Of a stretch of 64,000 bases of DNA, positions 1 to 8,727 are shown in pieces. The notes below the pieces were generated by a model. The model was not told the DNA's origin. It did not search any database and was given only the letters and a program-made list of their open reading frames with translations. Numbering within the stretch: the stretch's first letter is position 1; each line of letters starts with the position of its first letter. This stretch comes from Scilla litardierei (taxonomy: Eukaryota; Streptophyta; Magnoliopsida; Asparagales; Asparagaceae): NCBI GenBank assembly GCA_030789695.1, contig CM061142.1, positions 607,795,659-607,859,658 on the forward strand, in the 5' to 3' direction. The translations under genes were made by a program, and so were the position numbers.

Positions 1-792
1 AACGTTGCAACGTTGCAACGTTGCAACGTTGCGGAGCGGGGGCGGATGCGGGCGATGGCCTCGGTCAGACCGAGGAAATGCGGGGCGATCCGTCGGTCGG
101 GCACGGGGCGGTTGCTGCAACGTTGCGACGAAGTTTGGGGGGTGTTTTTGACGGCTAGGTTTTGGGTGGCTGCGAAAATAAACTTGCCTAGGGTTTATTT
201 AAATAGAAAAGAAGGTTAGGGCTAGGTCTAGGGTTTTAGAAATAATTAAAAATAGATTTAAAAATTAATTACAACAATTTCTCTCGTCTCTCCCTCACGC
301 AAGGATCTGTGTGGCTAAAAAATATGAGACTTGGTCAAAAATTATTTTAGCGAGTTATATTATAATAGAAATTTTATTATAATTAAAATACTTTTAAAAG
401 TAGGTTTTAAAATTAGTTAAAACTTAGTCAAAAATGGAAAATCGGTCAAATTAAGTCCAAAAATTGTAAAATAAATATTGAGGTGATCGGGGCGACGAAA
501 GAAAGAGAACAAAGAAGACAGATCTAAATTTCGACGTCGAGAGACGAAACTAAAAATAGAAACGTCTCGCGTCAAAACAGAAATTCGTGACGTCACATCA
601 AATAAGATAGAATCGCGGAAGAATGGCTCGAGAAATGTCGTTCCAAAATAGTTCCACAATCAAATACTCTCAGAGACGATCACAACGACATATCACACAA
701 AAATGTTCAAAATCAAATAGAGTATAAAATAAACACGTGCACGGTCAAAAACACGTGCACAAAGAAAGTACGATCGGAAACCGACCGTTACA
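1..792 (-). repeat. Tekay-A 3' LTR (partial)
   Basis: This stretch is nearly identical to 7935-8727 of the 5' LTR. On the minus strand it opens with TGTAAC at 792, directly after the polypurine tract. It covers the U3 start, the AT-rich promoter region and the beginning of the GC-rich leader with the palindrome CTCGGTCAGACCGAG (60-74) and repeated GCAACGTT. The rest lies before position 1. Confidence 0.92.
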
Positions 793-805
793 TCCTCCCC
801 AACTT
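793..805 (-). other. Polypurine tract of Tekay-A
   Basis: On the minus strand the sequence is AAGTTGGGGAGGA, immediately followed by the LTR start TGTAAC. Tekay-B has the near-identical AAGGTGGGGAGGA at the same place. This is the plus-strand DNA primer site of an LTR retrotransposon. Confidence 0.88.
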
Positions 806-833
806 AGAAATGATTCTGTCCTCGGAATCAACA

Positions 834-1739
834 TCAAGCACCGCTGGGAAAAAGATGCGGGAAGCGCTCTCTCATATCATCCTCACACTCCCAGGTGGAC
901 TCTCCAGGTGATCCGTGACGCCACATCACTCTCACCAGGTCGACTATCTTATTCCTCAACTGCTTCTGTCGACGGTCCAAGATCTGCACAGGCTGCTGGT
1001 CATATGTTAGGTCCGGGCGAACTGTAATCTCTGAGAAATCAACCGTGTGCGACGGATCACTGACGTACCGACGTAGCTAAGATACGTGGAAAACGTCATG
1101 AACTCCCTCCAAAGACGGTGGCAGAGCAAGGCGATAGGCCACTGCTCCCACACGCTCAAGCACATCAAATGGCCCAATATACATCGGGCTCAGCTTTCCC
1201 TTCTTCCCAAAACGAATAACTCCGCGGTTCGGAGAAATCTTCAGGAAGACGTGATCTCCAGGCTGAAACTCCAAGGGTCTCCTCTTGGCATCTGCCCAAT
1301 GCTTGAAGCGATCCTGTGCAACTCTAAGCTTCTCCCTGATGTCTCTCACGACATCCACAGCTTCCACTATCATCTCTGGACCCAACAACTCCCGATCTCC
1401 GATGTCATCCCAGCTCAGTGGCGATCGACATTTCCTTCCATATAAGGCAGCAAACGGCGCCATGCCAATGCTCGCCTGGTAGCTGTTGTTATATGAAAAC
1501 TCCACTAAGTGAAGATGGTCCTCCCATGATCCCTTCAAATCGAGCGTACAAGCTCGCAGCATATCCTCCAGGATCAGAATAGTCCTCTCAGACTAGCCAT
1601 CAGTCTGCGGGTGGTACGCCGTGCTGAAACTCAGACTCGTACCCAAAATCTCCTGCAGACTTCTCCAGAACTGAGATGTGAACCTCGTATCTCTATCGGA
1701 CACGATGCTCACGGGGACTCCATGTAAGCGTACAATCTC
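834..1739 (-). pseudogene. Tekay-A integrase core (C-terminal part) and chromodomain
   Basis: The reading frame begins after an intron acceptor at 1740 with Glu-Ile-Val-Arg-Leu-His-Gly. It carries the Ser-Asp-Arg-Asp-Thr-Arg-Phe segment (second catalytic Asp) and a Ser-Glu-Arg stretch where the third catalytic residue sits. An SH3-like region follows (Gly-Asp-His-Val-Phe-Leu), then a chromodomain-like tail ending in Pro-His-Leu-Phe before the stop near 834. Two in-frame TAG codons (1077-1079 and 1593-1595) each replace a CAG seen in Tekay-B. The product would integrate element cDNA, and the chromodomain would direct it to heterochromatin. It is broken here. Confidence 0.85.
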
Positions 1740-1810
1740 CTGCACGTACACGGTCTACATCACAACCAACTCAAAGAGGAAATTAAAAGAGAAGTAAAAA
1801 GAAATTTTAC
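1740..1810 (-). other. Probable 71-nt intron inside Tekay-A integrase
   Basis: On the minus strand the donor is ATCTGGAG/GTAAAA and the acceptor GTGCAG/GAGATTG, with a T-rich interior. Removing it joins the two halves of the integrase in frame. Unspliced, the frame shifts and meets stops. Tekay-B has an intron of the same length at the same codon. Confidence 0.78.
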
Positions 1811-2284
1811 CTCCAGATACTTCCTCGCCAAAGCTTCCGTAGACTTGCCCACTCGGAATGGGATAAAGTGTGCAGACTTGGTCAATCGATCTACGATCAC
1901 CCAAACTGCGTCGTTCTACCTCGTGGTCCGAGGTAAACCAGTCACGAAGTCCATCATAATATGTTGCCACTTCCACTCTAGAATAGGAAACGGTTGCAGC
2001 AACCCAGCAGCACGATGGTGCTCAGCCTTCACCTGTTGGCATATCAAACACTTGGCAACGCTCCGTGCCACACTCCTCTTCATGCTAATACACCAATAGT
2101 TCAGACGGAGGTCCTTATACATCTTGGTGCCTCCAGGATGTATAGAATATGGCGAGCTATGAGCCTCGCTCAACAGCTCCTCACGAACATCACCTGTAGG
2201 TACACAGAGCCTACTGTCGTACCGCAGCGAACCATCCTCATAAATCACGAACTCTGTCCGAAGTCCAGCTTCAACCTGCCTCAT
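1811..2284 (-). pseudogene. Tekay-A integrase N-terminus (zinc finger and start of catalytic core)
   Basis: This carries an HHCC zinc finger (His in Glu-Ala-His-Ser and Ile-His-Pro-Gly-Gly; Cys in Lys-Cys-Leu-Ile-Cys) and the first catalytic Asp in Met-Asp-Phe-Val-Thr-Gly-Leu. A TAG at 1916-1918 replaces a Gln codon. It is out of frame with the upstream RNase H because of a one-base change near 2300-2320. The 3' boundary is the intron donor at 1810. Confidence 0.82.
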
Positions 2285-4241
2285 GATCCTCTGCAGCTTC
2301 GGATCTCCTGCATGTGCTGCCTTATCCGATCCACGATCGTGGACTGAATCTGCAAATTCATGAATGAATGAACTACACCATGTAGGACAACATCCAAATC
2401 CATCTCTCTCTGCTCCTGCTGAATCCCCCAGTCGGCAGCATGTATCATCGCAGTAGGAAGTCTACTCAAAGCATTCGGCACCACGTTCACCTTCCCCGGA
2501 TGATACTGCAAGTCAATCTCGTAGTCATCCATGAGCTCTAACCATTGCCTCTGTCGCATGTTGAGTTCCTTCTGCGTAAAGATGTACTTCAAGCTCTTGT
2601 GATCGGTGAAAATCTTCACACTCTCACCTAGTAAGAAGTGCCTCCAAATCTTCAGTACAAAAATCACTGCTGCCAACTCTAGATCGTGCGTCGGGTAATT
2701 CTTCTCATGAGTCCTCAACTGACGAGAGGCATACGCGACCACGTGGCCATGCTGATGCAAGACGCATCCTAGGCCCTTCCCTGATGCATCACAATATACT
2801 TCGAAGCCTCCGCTTCGATCCGGTACTGCCAACACCGGTGCTGTGGTCAACCTCGCCTTCAAGATACTGAAGGCCTCCTCACAAGCATCTGACCAAAGAA
2901 ACTCCACGTCCTTCCTTGTCAGCTTCGTCATCGGCTCTGCAATCTTCGAGAAATCCTTGATGAACCGCCGATAATAGCCTGCTAAACCAAGGAAGCTCCT
3001 GATGTCTGACGCTGACTGCAGAGTCGGCCAATCTCTGACTGCTCTGACCTTCTCCGGATCCACAGATATGCCATCACCGGACACCACGTGGCCTAGGAAT
3101 GCGACTCTGTCCAGCCAGAACTCGCACTTGCTATACTTGGCATATAGCTTGTGTCGCCTCAGCGTCTCCAGCACTGTCCTCAAATGACAGCTATGCTCCT
3201 CCTCAGACTTCGAATAAATAAGAATGTCATCAATGAAGATAACGACAAACTTGTCCAGGAAGTCGTAGAAAATCAAGTTCATAAAATTCATGAACACAGC
3301 TGGAGCATTGGTCACACCGAAAGGCATGACCACGAACTCATAATGCACATACTTTGTCCGGAATGCTGTCTTCGGAACATCATCCTTCTTCACCTTCAAC
3401 TGATGGTATCCACTCCTCAAGTCCAACTTCGAGAAGACTCTCGAACCTCCAAGCTGATCAAAGATATCGTCGATGCACGGCAGCGGATACTTATTCTTCA
3501 CCGTGACATCATTCAATCCTCGATAGTCCACACACATCCTGCGGGACCCATCCTTCTTCTTCACGAGTAAAACTGGTGCACCCCATGGTGACACACTAGG
3601 GTGGATGAAACCCTTCTGCATCAACTCATCTAACTTCTTCCGTAGCTCCTCGAGCTCAGCGGGAGCCATACGGTACGACGCCTTCGATATCGGTTGCGCT
3701 CCCGGCATAAGATCAATTCCAAACTCTAAAGCAGTGTCGGGTGAAAAGCCTAAGATATCCTCTGGGAAGACGTCGTCGAAGTCTCTGACGACCGCTGGTC
3801 GCTCGATCTCCATCTCCATTTGCATGGCTGCAACAATCGGCACCTCCGGCTTGGCCCGATATCTGATGGGCCCAAGCGACTCATCTCTGCTGCGGAACTC
3901 GAACTTCGGATGACCTGGAATCCAGAACACCACCCTCTTGCTGTGACAGTCGATCGAGGCATGGAAATCTCCCAACCAATCGATGCCAAGAACGACATCG
4001 AAGTGTGGCAGATCGTGGACAATGAAATCCGTGAAAAGTTCGTGTCCATCGACCACCAATGGAATCGATCGACCTCCCAAGTTCACTGTCACCACTTTGT
4101 TCCCTGTGGTGATGTCCCAACACTTAGGGAGTGTATAGGTGGGAATGGAGTGAATTGTTACGAATCTCCAGGATATGAAGCACATAGATGCACCGGAGTC
4201 GAACAAAGCCAAGGCCGGGTGAGAGGACACTAGAATGGTGC
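2281..4241 (-). pseudogene. Tekay-A protease, reverse transcriptase and RNase H
   Basis: A single open frame of about 650 residues survives. The aspartic protease active site Leu-Phe-Asp-Ser-Gly-Ala-Ser is near the N-terminus. The RT follows, with [14 protein letters not shown] and the catalytic box Phe-Ile-Asp-Asp. RNase H has Cys-Asp-Ala-Ser-Gly, Leu-Glu-Leu-Ala-Ala and Thr-Asp-His-Lys-Ser. The frame enters from an intron acceptor at 4242 and so is probably fused to gag by splicing. It ends by frameshift before the integrase zinc finger. This is the best-preserved enzyme block of Tekay-A; its RT residues look intact. Confidence 0.92.
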
Positions 4242-4352
4242 CTAAGATATAAGGAACTACGGTCAAACCAAGCTACTCTAACAAGCAAGTCAAACAAGCA
4301 ACACTACAATAAGATCTAACTATGAAAAAGAAAGACTAGAATCAAGAGTTAC
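4242..4352 (-). other. Probable 111-nt intron between gag and protease, Tekay-A
   Basis: The minus-strand donor is ATTGCAG/GTAACTC and the acceptor ATCTTAG/GCACC. The interior contains stop codons. Splicing completes a Gly codon and runs gag directly into the Thr-Ile-Leu-Val stretch before the protease Asp-Ser-Gly. The same arrangement occurs in Tekay-B (16544-16657). Confidence 0.72.
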
Positions 4353-5498
4353 CTGCAATAACTCCATCCAGCTCCTCAGTCTCCACATCTGTCATGGTGT
4401 AAGCCGGCCTCTGGGGCTGCGCTGCTCTCTGAAACATCTGCCTCTATGGCGCCAAGGGTGGTCCACGAACAGCAGGTCCTCTCTGGACTGGGGTAGGCGC
4501 TCTCATCTGCAGCGGGGCTGGCGCTCCAACTACAGCATGACGAGCTCTCAGACACTCCTTCGCAGCATGCGAGGCATCTCCATAAACTAAGCATAGTCCC
4601 ATCTTCTTCCTGTAGTTGGCCTGAACATGCCCAGGCTTTCCACAGAAGTGGAACGGGCCCTTGCCCTGAATCTGAACTGGTGCTCCAGGCCTCTTGAATG
4701 GCACCTTCTGAACTGGCCTCATCGCTGGCCTAGCAGGTGGCCGGTACTGCTCCATAGGACGCTTCCCTTTATCAGCTGAAGGGTCAGGCAGACGCGATAT
4801 AATCTCATGATTCTTCGCATCATCTAGCACCTCACTCATAGTCGTGAAATTCGCCGAAGACATAGAAGCCTGAATCTTCAGACGCAGTCCCTGATGAAAG
4901 CGATCAGCTCTCTTCTCCTCCTTTCTTACCATATGCGGGGCAAAACGGCTCAGCATCTCAAACTCAGCTTCATACTCCTCGATAGTCATATCCCCCTGCT
5001 TCAGATCTATAAACTTGCTCAATAGCTCCCTCTTAGCAGACTTGGTGAAATACTTGTCCTTGAACATAGACCTGAAGGTCTTCCAATCCATTGGCTTCTC
5101 AAGACGCCTCTCCTCGATGCGCCACCCGTTCCTTGCATTCTCCATCAGTTGCATCTTCGCGATCTCCACTCGGGTATCGTCAGGAATCTTCGCAGCAACT
5201 AACTTCTCCTCCGTGCTCTGGATCCACTCGTCAGCAGCTAGGGGTCCCCCCTTCCCCGAAAAGGTCCTCGGCTGGAGCACATTGAACTGCTTCACTCCTG
5301 GAGCAGCTCGAGGGGCAGGCGGAGGTGGTGGTGGTGCAACCAGAACAGCCTGGGCAGCACGCTGGGACTGCTGAACCAACTGATGCTGAACATCCAGCAT
5401 CTCCCTCATCACACCTAGAAACTGACGGAACTCTCCGCCCTGGTCCTCCGGAACTCCATCTCCTGAGCTCCCCGATCGGGTATTCGTCGTCCTGCCAT
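4353..5498 (-). pseudogene. Tekay-A gag
   Basis: The start is the ATG at 5496-5498, because it gives Met-Ala-Gly-Arg-Arg, the same N-terminus as Tekay-B. A frameshift near 5420 separates it from the main frame (4444-5412, 322 residues). That frame has a Pro-rich segment, a retrotransposon gag domain (Ala-Asp-Glu-Trp-Ile, Phe-Thr-Lys-Ser-Ala-Lys-Arg) and a basic C-terminus. Both CCHC zinc knuckles are damaged: knuckle 1 has Phe and Tyr where Cys is expected, and knuckle 2 has Tyr. A TAG at 4444-4446 interrupts the last 31 codons before the intron. Gag normally forms the virus-like particle and binds RNA. Confidence 0.85.
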
Positions 5499-5582
5499 CC
5501 TATTGACAGAAAGACATAAATTAGACTTGTACAATTACTGGATGATAATAAAATGAAGTTCAATACTTCGATTGTTCCGTAT

Positions 5583-5612
5583 TCGCAGGTTCGAGACCTG
5601 CATGGGCCACCA
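5583..5612 (-). other. Primer-binding site of Tekay-A, 30 nt, tRNA-Ile
   Basis: On the minus strand, 8 nt after the LTR, the site starts TGGTGGCCCATGCAGGTC and continues for 12 more bases. These match the complement of plant tRNA-Ile(AAU) from its CCA end through the whole T arm to about position 47. The usual length is 18 nt. See findings. Confidence 0.85.
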
Positions 5613-5962
5613 CTAAAACCTGTCATGCCCCGCTTCCCAAAAGTACGGAGGCGAAGCGTGACTAAGGCCCGCTTAGGCCGGGGCTGAGAGCCCAGACCCA
5701 ATAAGCGTCTGTGGTATTCCAAAACGAAGGAACAGGTCCCTGCAAGTTAGTACGGAACAATAAAAGTATTGAAAGGAAAGAGCATATCATTTTATTCCAA
5801 ACATAATCATCCAAAGTACTAAGAGTCTAAAAACGCCCGAAGGGCTACAACTGTAGAAAAGGGAACTACCGGTGCAAGCACCCAACCTAGTCAAGAAAAC
5901 AAAAGGTGCTACACACCCAATCTAATCTGGAACAGAAACTCTGGAACAGTAACGAGAGGCCT

Positions 5963-6060
5963 CTAACTCTGGTCCTCCTCTGGATCGTACTCTGGATCAA
6001 CGTCCTCCGGCTCCCCGTCTGCTGGCAAGTCCGCCTCGTCGACGTACTCCGGCTCAACAC
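5963..6060 (-). other. Small acidic reading frame in the Tekay-A LTR, ends Asp-Gln-Ser-stop
   Basis: On the minus strand a T-rich stretch and CAG at 6061 look like a splice acceptor. It is followed by 31 sense codons very rich in Glu and Asp, ending Glu-Glu-Asp-Gln-Ser-TAG. There is no ATG. Tekay-B and Tekay-C LTRs have an acidic frame at the equivalent place ending Gly-Asp-Gln-Ser or Ser-Asp-Gln-Ser-stop, despite strong nucleotide divergence from Tekay-A. Function unknown. Confidence 0.45.
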
Positions 6061-6440
6061 CTGACGTACAACACCAAAGAAGGAAACTGTACGTCAGGTA
6101 AAGTCTACAAAAAGTGGTAAGACTCTACTGCAAGTGTATCAACTTTTAGACAAAGATTTACTGGTTGATTAGCATGCTGGGGTTATAACTGAGTAACAAA
6201 AAGAAATAACGCAGCAGGAAAGTAAAGCGTAGTAAGTAGTAGTAGTAGCGTGTGCTACCAACTATGGGACTAACCTACAGGTGTCAAGACAAGTCAGGAT
6301 GTGACGGGACAAGACGAGTTAAGACAAGTGAGACACGAAAGGGTTCATGCCTTACGGTTCGAGGGGGATCAGACCCTCTTGCCGTGCGCACGCTCAACCC
6401 AACCCCAAACCCCAAGAATGACAAGACAAGACAAGCACGA

Positions 6441-6729
6441 CAAGGGATCACTCGCTCTAGCTTCGCAAGTGCCCTATTGCCCTCTGGGCTGTGTATCACG
6501 TCAAGGGATCACCCACTTAATGGTGAGTGCCCTATTGCCCTCTGGGCTGTGTATCAGTACAAGGGATCACTCTCTCTAGCTTGGAGAGTGCCCTATTGCC
6601 CGCAGGCTGTGTATCAGTACAAGGGATCACCCACTCACTGGTGAGTGCCCTATTGCCCGCAGGCTGTGTATCAGTACAAGGGATCACTCTCTCTAGCTTG
6701 GAGAGTGCACTATTGCCCGCAGGCTGTGC
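6441..6729. repeat. Five tandem ~57-61-bp repeats in the Tekay-A LTR
   Basis: Units start with CAAGGGATCAC at 6441, 6502, 6560, 6620 and 6677 and share CTATTGCCC and GGCTGTGTATCA. Two forms alternate. The longer units (1, 3, 5) contain a hairpin such as CACTCTC/GAGAGTG; the shorter ones (2, 4) contain CACTCA/TGAGTG. They lie in the LTR downstream of the predicted promoter, so they would be transcribed. Confidence 0.88.
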
Positions 6730-7599
6730 AAGACGAGACATGACGAGACAGGACGGGAAGGGTTATTCTAGGGTGTCCACACACACGCACACACATGATA
6801 GCCCTACGATGTCAAAAGTTGTTGTTGTCAGGCTCAGACTTCTTCGTCAAGTCTGAGCCGTCAGGGGTCGTCCCGGACGCTATCATTTCACGTACGGTTC
6901 TATTTGTTCACAGTTATCAGTTCTAACCAACTAAGGCCTAAGCACGGCCAAAAGTGCAAGTGGGATACACTTGCCTGCGATGGTGAGTGTGTCGTCCTCT
7001 CGAAGCGTCTCGTCCAAGCGTCTCGTCCGCGGAAGTCCGTCTGAAATAGCGCCACGGCGACGGTGTCAGGTCTCGTTTTCAGAAATTCCTATTAGGGTTC
7101 GTTTCTAGGTTATCGGGACTATCCTATTCGTTAAAAGTCACATTTTGATATTTCAGCCTACTCGACGATCTATCCTATGTGCACAGTCAAAAAGTCCGTT
7201 CGTCGATTCTAGATTTGTACAACATTTTACTGGTGCCGGAAAGAAATTTTAGTTCAAATTGTCGACTTTTAATTTAGGGTTCAATCAGCTATTGTGGGGG
7301 TTTCTACGAGTTCGGGGGACCAACCTTTACCGGAGTTCGTCGTAGGATGGAAGTCGTGTCTGAACGGAGAACTCCTCAGCGTCAAATCTGGTCCACGCAT
7401 GATTTACCAAAAGCTGAAACTTGCGACGAAGGCCTACGATGTGTCGTAACATCGTAGACGGCAATTCCACGAAGTAGAACACCCAAGTGGGGTGCACAAC
7501 AGTGCTAGTGGTCAATGGGGGACCCACAACACTTCTGAAGAACTTGGGGAGCCCACGGTGGCAAGCGATGCGACGGATGTGAGGTTGCGACGAAGATCG

Positions 7600-8060
7600 T
7601 CGGTCGCAGCTAGCCGGTGCGGGGGTTTCTCTCGGTCAGACCGAGAGGAGCTCTCGGTCGGGTGACTTGCAGCGCAACGGAGGCGGGGCTTGGTGCGGAG
7701 CGAGGGGTTCCCTCGGTCAGACCGAGCGGATCTCTCGGTCGGACACAGCGGGTGCAGGCTGTGCAGTTCTTGGGGACGATGTGGAGCGGGCTCTCGGTCA
7801 GTGTGGGCGAAGTCTTCGGTCGGGCGCTTGGGTGGGGGTTGCAACGAAGCGGGGTGCGGAGCGGAGCGGGGTGCGGGCGTTGCCTTCGGTCGTAGCGGGC
7901 GGATGCAGGCGGTCTCTTCGGTTGCAGCGGGGCGATGCGGGTTGCAACGTTGCAACGTTGCAACGGTACGGAGCGGGGGCGGATGCGGGCGATGGCCTCG
8001 GTCAGACCGAGGAAATGCGGGGCGATCCGTCGGTCGGGCACGGGGTGGCTGCTGCAACGT
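7600..8060. repeat. GC-rich palindromic leader region, Tekay-A LTR
   Basis: The odd-spaced palindrome CTCGGTCAGACCGAG occurs at 7631-7645, 7712-7726 and 7997-8011, the first extended to 19 nt by flanking CT/AG. Half copies (CTCGGTCGG, TTCGGTCG) lie between. The self-complementary GTTGCAACGTTGCAAC repeats at 7939-7962. The region lies downstream of the LTR TATA box and would be 5' leader RNA. Confidence 0.8.
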
Positions 8061-8727
8061 TGCGACGAAGTTTGGGGGGTGTTTTTGACGTCTAGGGTTT
8101 GGGTGGCTGCGAAAATAAGCTTGCCTAGGGTTTATTTAAATAGAAAAGAAGGTTAGGGCTAGGTCTAGGGTTTTAGAAATAATTAAAAATAGATTTAAAA
8201 ATTAATTAAAACAATTTCTCTCTTCTCTCCCTCACGCAAGGATCTGTGTGGCTAAAAAATACGAGACTTGGTCAAAAATTATTTTAGGGCGTTATATTAT
8301 AATAGAAATTTTATAATAATTAAAATAATTTTAAAAGTAGGTTTAAAATTATTTAAAACTTAGTCAAAATGGAAAATAGGTCAAATTAAGTCCAAAAATT
8401 GTAAAATAAATATTGGGGTGATCGGGGCGACGAAAGAAAGAGAACGAAGAAGACGGATCTAAATTTCGACGTCGAGAGACGAAACTAAAAATAGAAACGT
8501 CTCGCGTCAAAACAGAAAGTCGTGACGTCACATCAAATAAGATAGAATCGCGGAAGAACGACTCGAGAAATGTCGTTCCAAAATAGTTCCACAATCAAAT
8601 ACTCTCAGAGACGATCACAACGACATATCACACAAAAATGTTCAAAATCAAATAGAGTCTAAAATAAACACGTGCACGGTCAAAAGCACGTGCACAAAGA
8701 AAGTACGATCGGAAACCGATTGTTACA

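Larger units (their letters stand above)
1..8727 (-). mobile_element. Tekay-A: Ty3/gypsy chromovirus (Tekay/Del-like), minus strand, left end cut by window
   Basis: The order on the minus strand is 5' LTR (5621-8727), primer-binding site, gag, protease-RT-RNase H-integrase-chromodomain, polypurine tract, then a partial 3' LTR (1-792). The integrase lies after RNase H, which defines Ty3/gypsy. A chromodomain-like C-terminus and the gag/protease sequence style place it near Tekay/Del. It sits at the left edge of the 1.32-kb satellite: the flank from 8728 continues the satellite unit. The second target duplication lies outside the window. Several premature stops and frameshifts make it non-functional for protein. 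Confidence 0.9.
5621..8727 (-). repeat. Tekay-A 5' LTR (3107 bp)
   Basis: The minus strand runs from TGTAAC at 8727 to TGACA at 5621. In transcription order it has U3 with a TATA-like AT box (8131-8142, TATTTAAATAAA), a GC-rich leader full of palindromes (about 7600-8060), AT-richer sequence, a block of five ~59-bp hairpin repeats (6441-6729), a small acidic frame (5963-6060), then the LTR end GCGGGGCATGACA. The long Pro/Arg-rich frames in the GC part are not conserved as proteins between LTR copies. Confidence 0.92.

Noticed and set aside
5583..5612. A tRNA gene or fragment of one
   Set aside because: Only the last 30 nt of tRNA-Ile are present, exactly 8 nt after an LTR. No acceptor 5' strand, D arm or anticodon arm lies beside it; it is a primer-binding site.
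7512..8057. Long Pro/Arg-rich open frames in the GC-rich LTR parts (also 13115-13750, 20728-21372, 58609-59004)
   Set aside because: They come from GC-rich palindromic repeats, are open on both strands and in several frames, and the protein is not conserved in frame between LTR copies.
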